Positions 63,907-64,000 of a stretch of DNA of 64,000 bases are shown piece after piece. Numbering within the stretch: position 1 is the first letter of the stretch; each line of letters starts with the position of its first letter. The stretch comes from an uncultured Oxalobacteraceae bacterium (GTDB lineage: Bacteria > Pseudomonadota > Gammaproteobacteria > Burkholderiales > Burkholderiaceae_D), in assembly GCA_903893945.1 (NCBI GenBank), contig CAITOF010000026.1, positions 1 through 64,000 of the forward strand. The letters run 5' to 3'. The notes beneath the pieces were generated by a model that was not told where the DNA came from, searched no databases, and was given only the letters and a program-made list of their open reading frames with translations. The translations under genes were made by a program, and so were the position numbers.

Positions 63907-64000
63907 TCACTTTACCGGATCCATCGCCACAAACGGCACTTCCAGGGCTGTCGACTCGCTGTTTTTTAACGACAGCAACGCCGTACGCAGTCCAAATCCG
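63907..64000 (-). CDS. possible 3' end of a gene truncated by the window edge
   Basis: open minus frame ...FGLRTALLSLKNSESTALEVPFVAMDPVK*; no family recognised. Confidence 0.3.
   Translation of the reverse strand, partial: GFGLRTALLSLKNSESTALEVPFVAMDPVK

Overview
The window is a chromosomal segment that looks betaproteobacterial, judging from gene content and order (tpiA-secG-tRNA-Leu-nuoA..N, pnp-rpsO, leuA-pssA, ilvC-ilvN-ilvB). I see no transposase, integrase, phage gene, CRISPR array or known defence system. From left to right it contains: a hybrid histidine kinase and an orphan SBP_bac_3 protein; a threonine/serine catabolic cluster (kbl, SDR-type threonine dehydrogenase, sdaA, tag) divergent from an XRE-cupin regulator; a feoA-feoB-Cys-rich iron locus; a flagellar/c-di-GMP cluster (GGDEF protein, a second FliK-like protein, an FlhB-CTD-like protein, YcgR-like, fliE and fliF to fliR); the 14-gene nuo operon with DUF2818 and NUDIX downstream; tRNA-Leu(GAG), secG, tpiA, a quinone oxidoreductase, pnp, rpsO, leuA, pssA, a SIMPL-domain protein, a histidine kinase, ilvC, ilvN, ilvB, aroG, a small repeat lipoprotein, a DHA2 MFS transporter and a YbdD/YjiX protein. 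Most of it is core genome. The items most worth checking are small or non-coding: a lipoprotein built of four 11-residue repeats, a 32-aa Leu-rich ORF upstream of leuA, tandem TTC-N8-GAA operator-like sites between kbl and the XRE-cupin gene, a structured leader upstream of ilvB, a G10 tract with a perfect GC hairpin directly after leuA, and (TGCAAC)x4 directly after nuoA. I did not find a clearly new multi-gene system. All family assignments come from reading motifs, with no database search.
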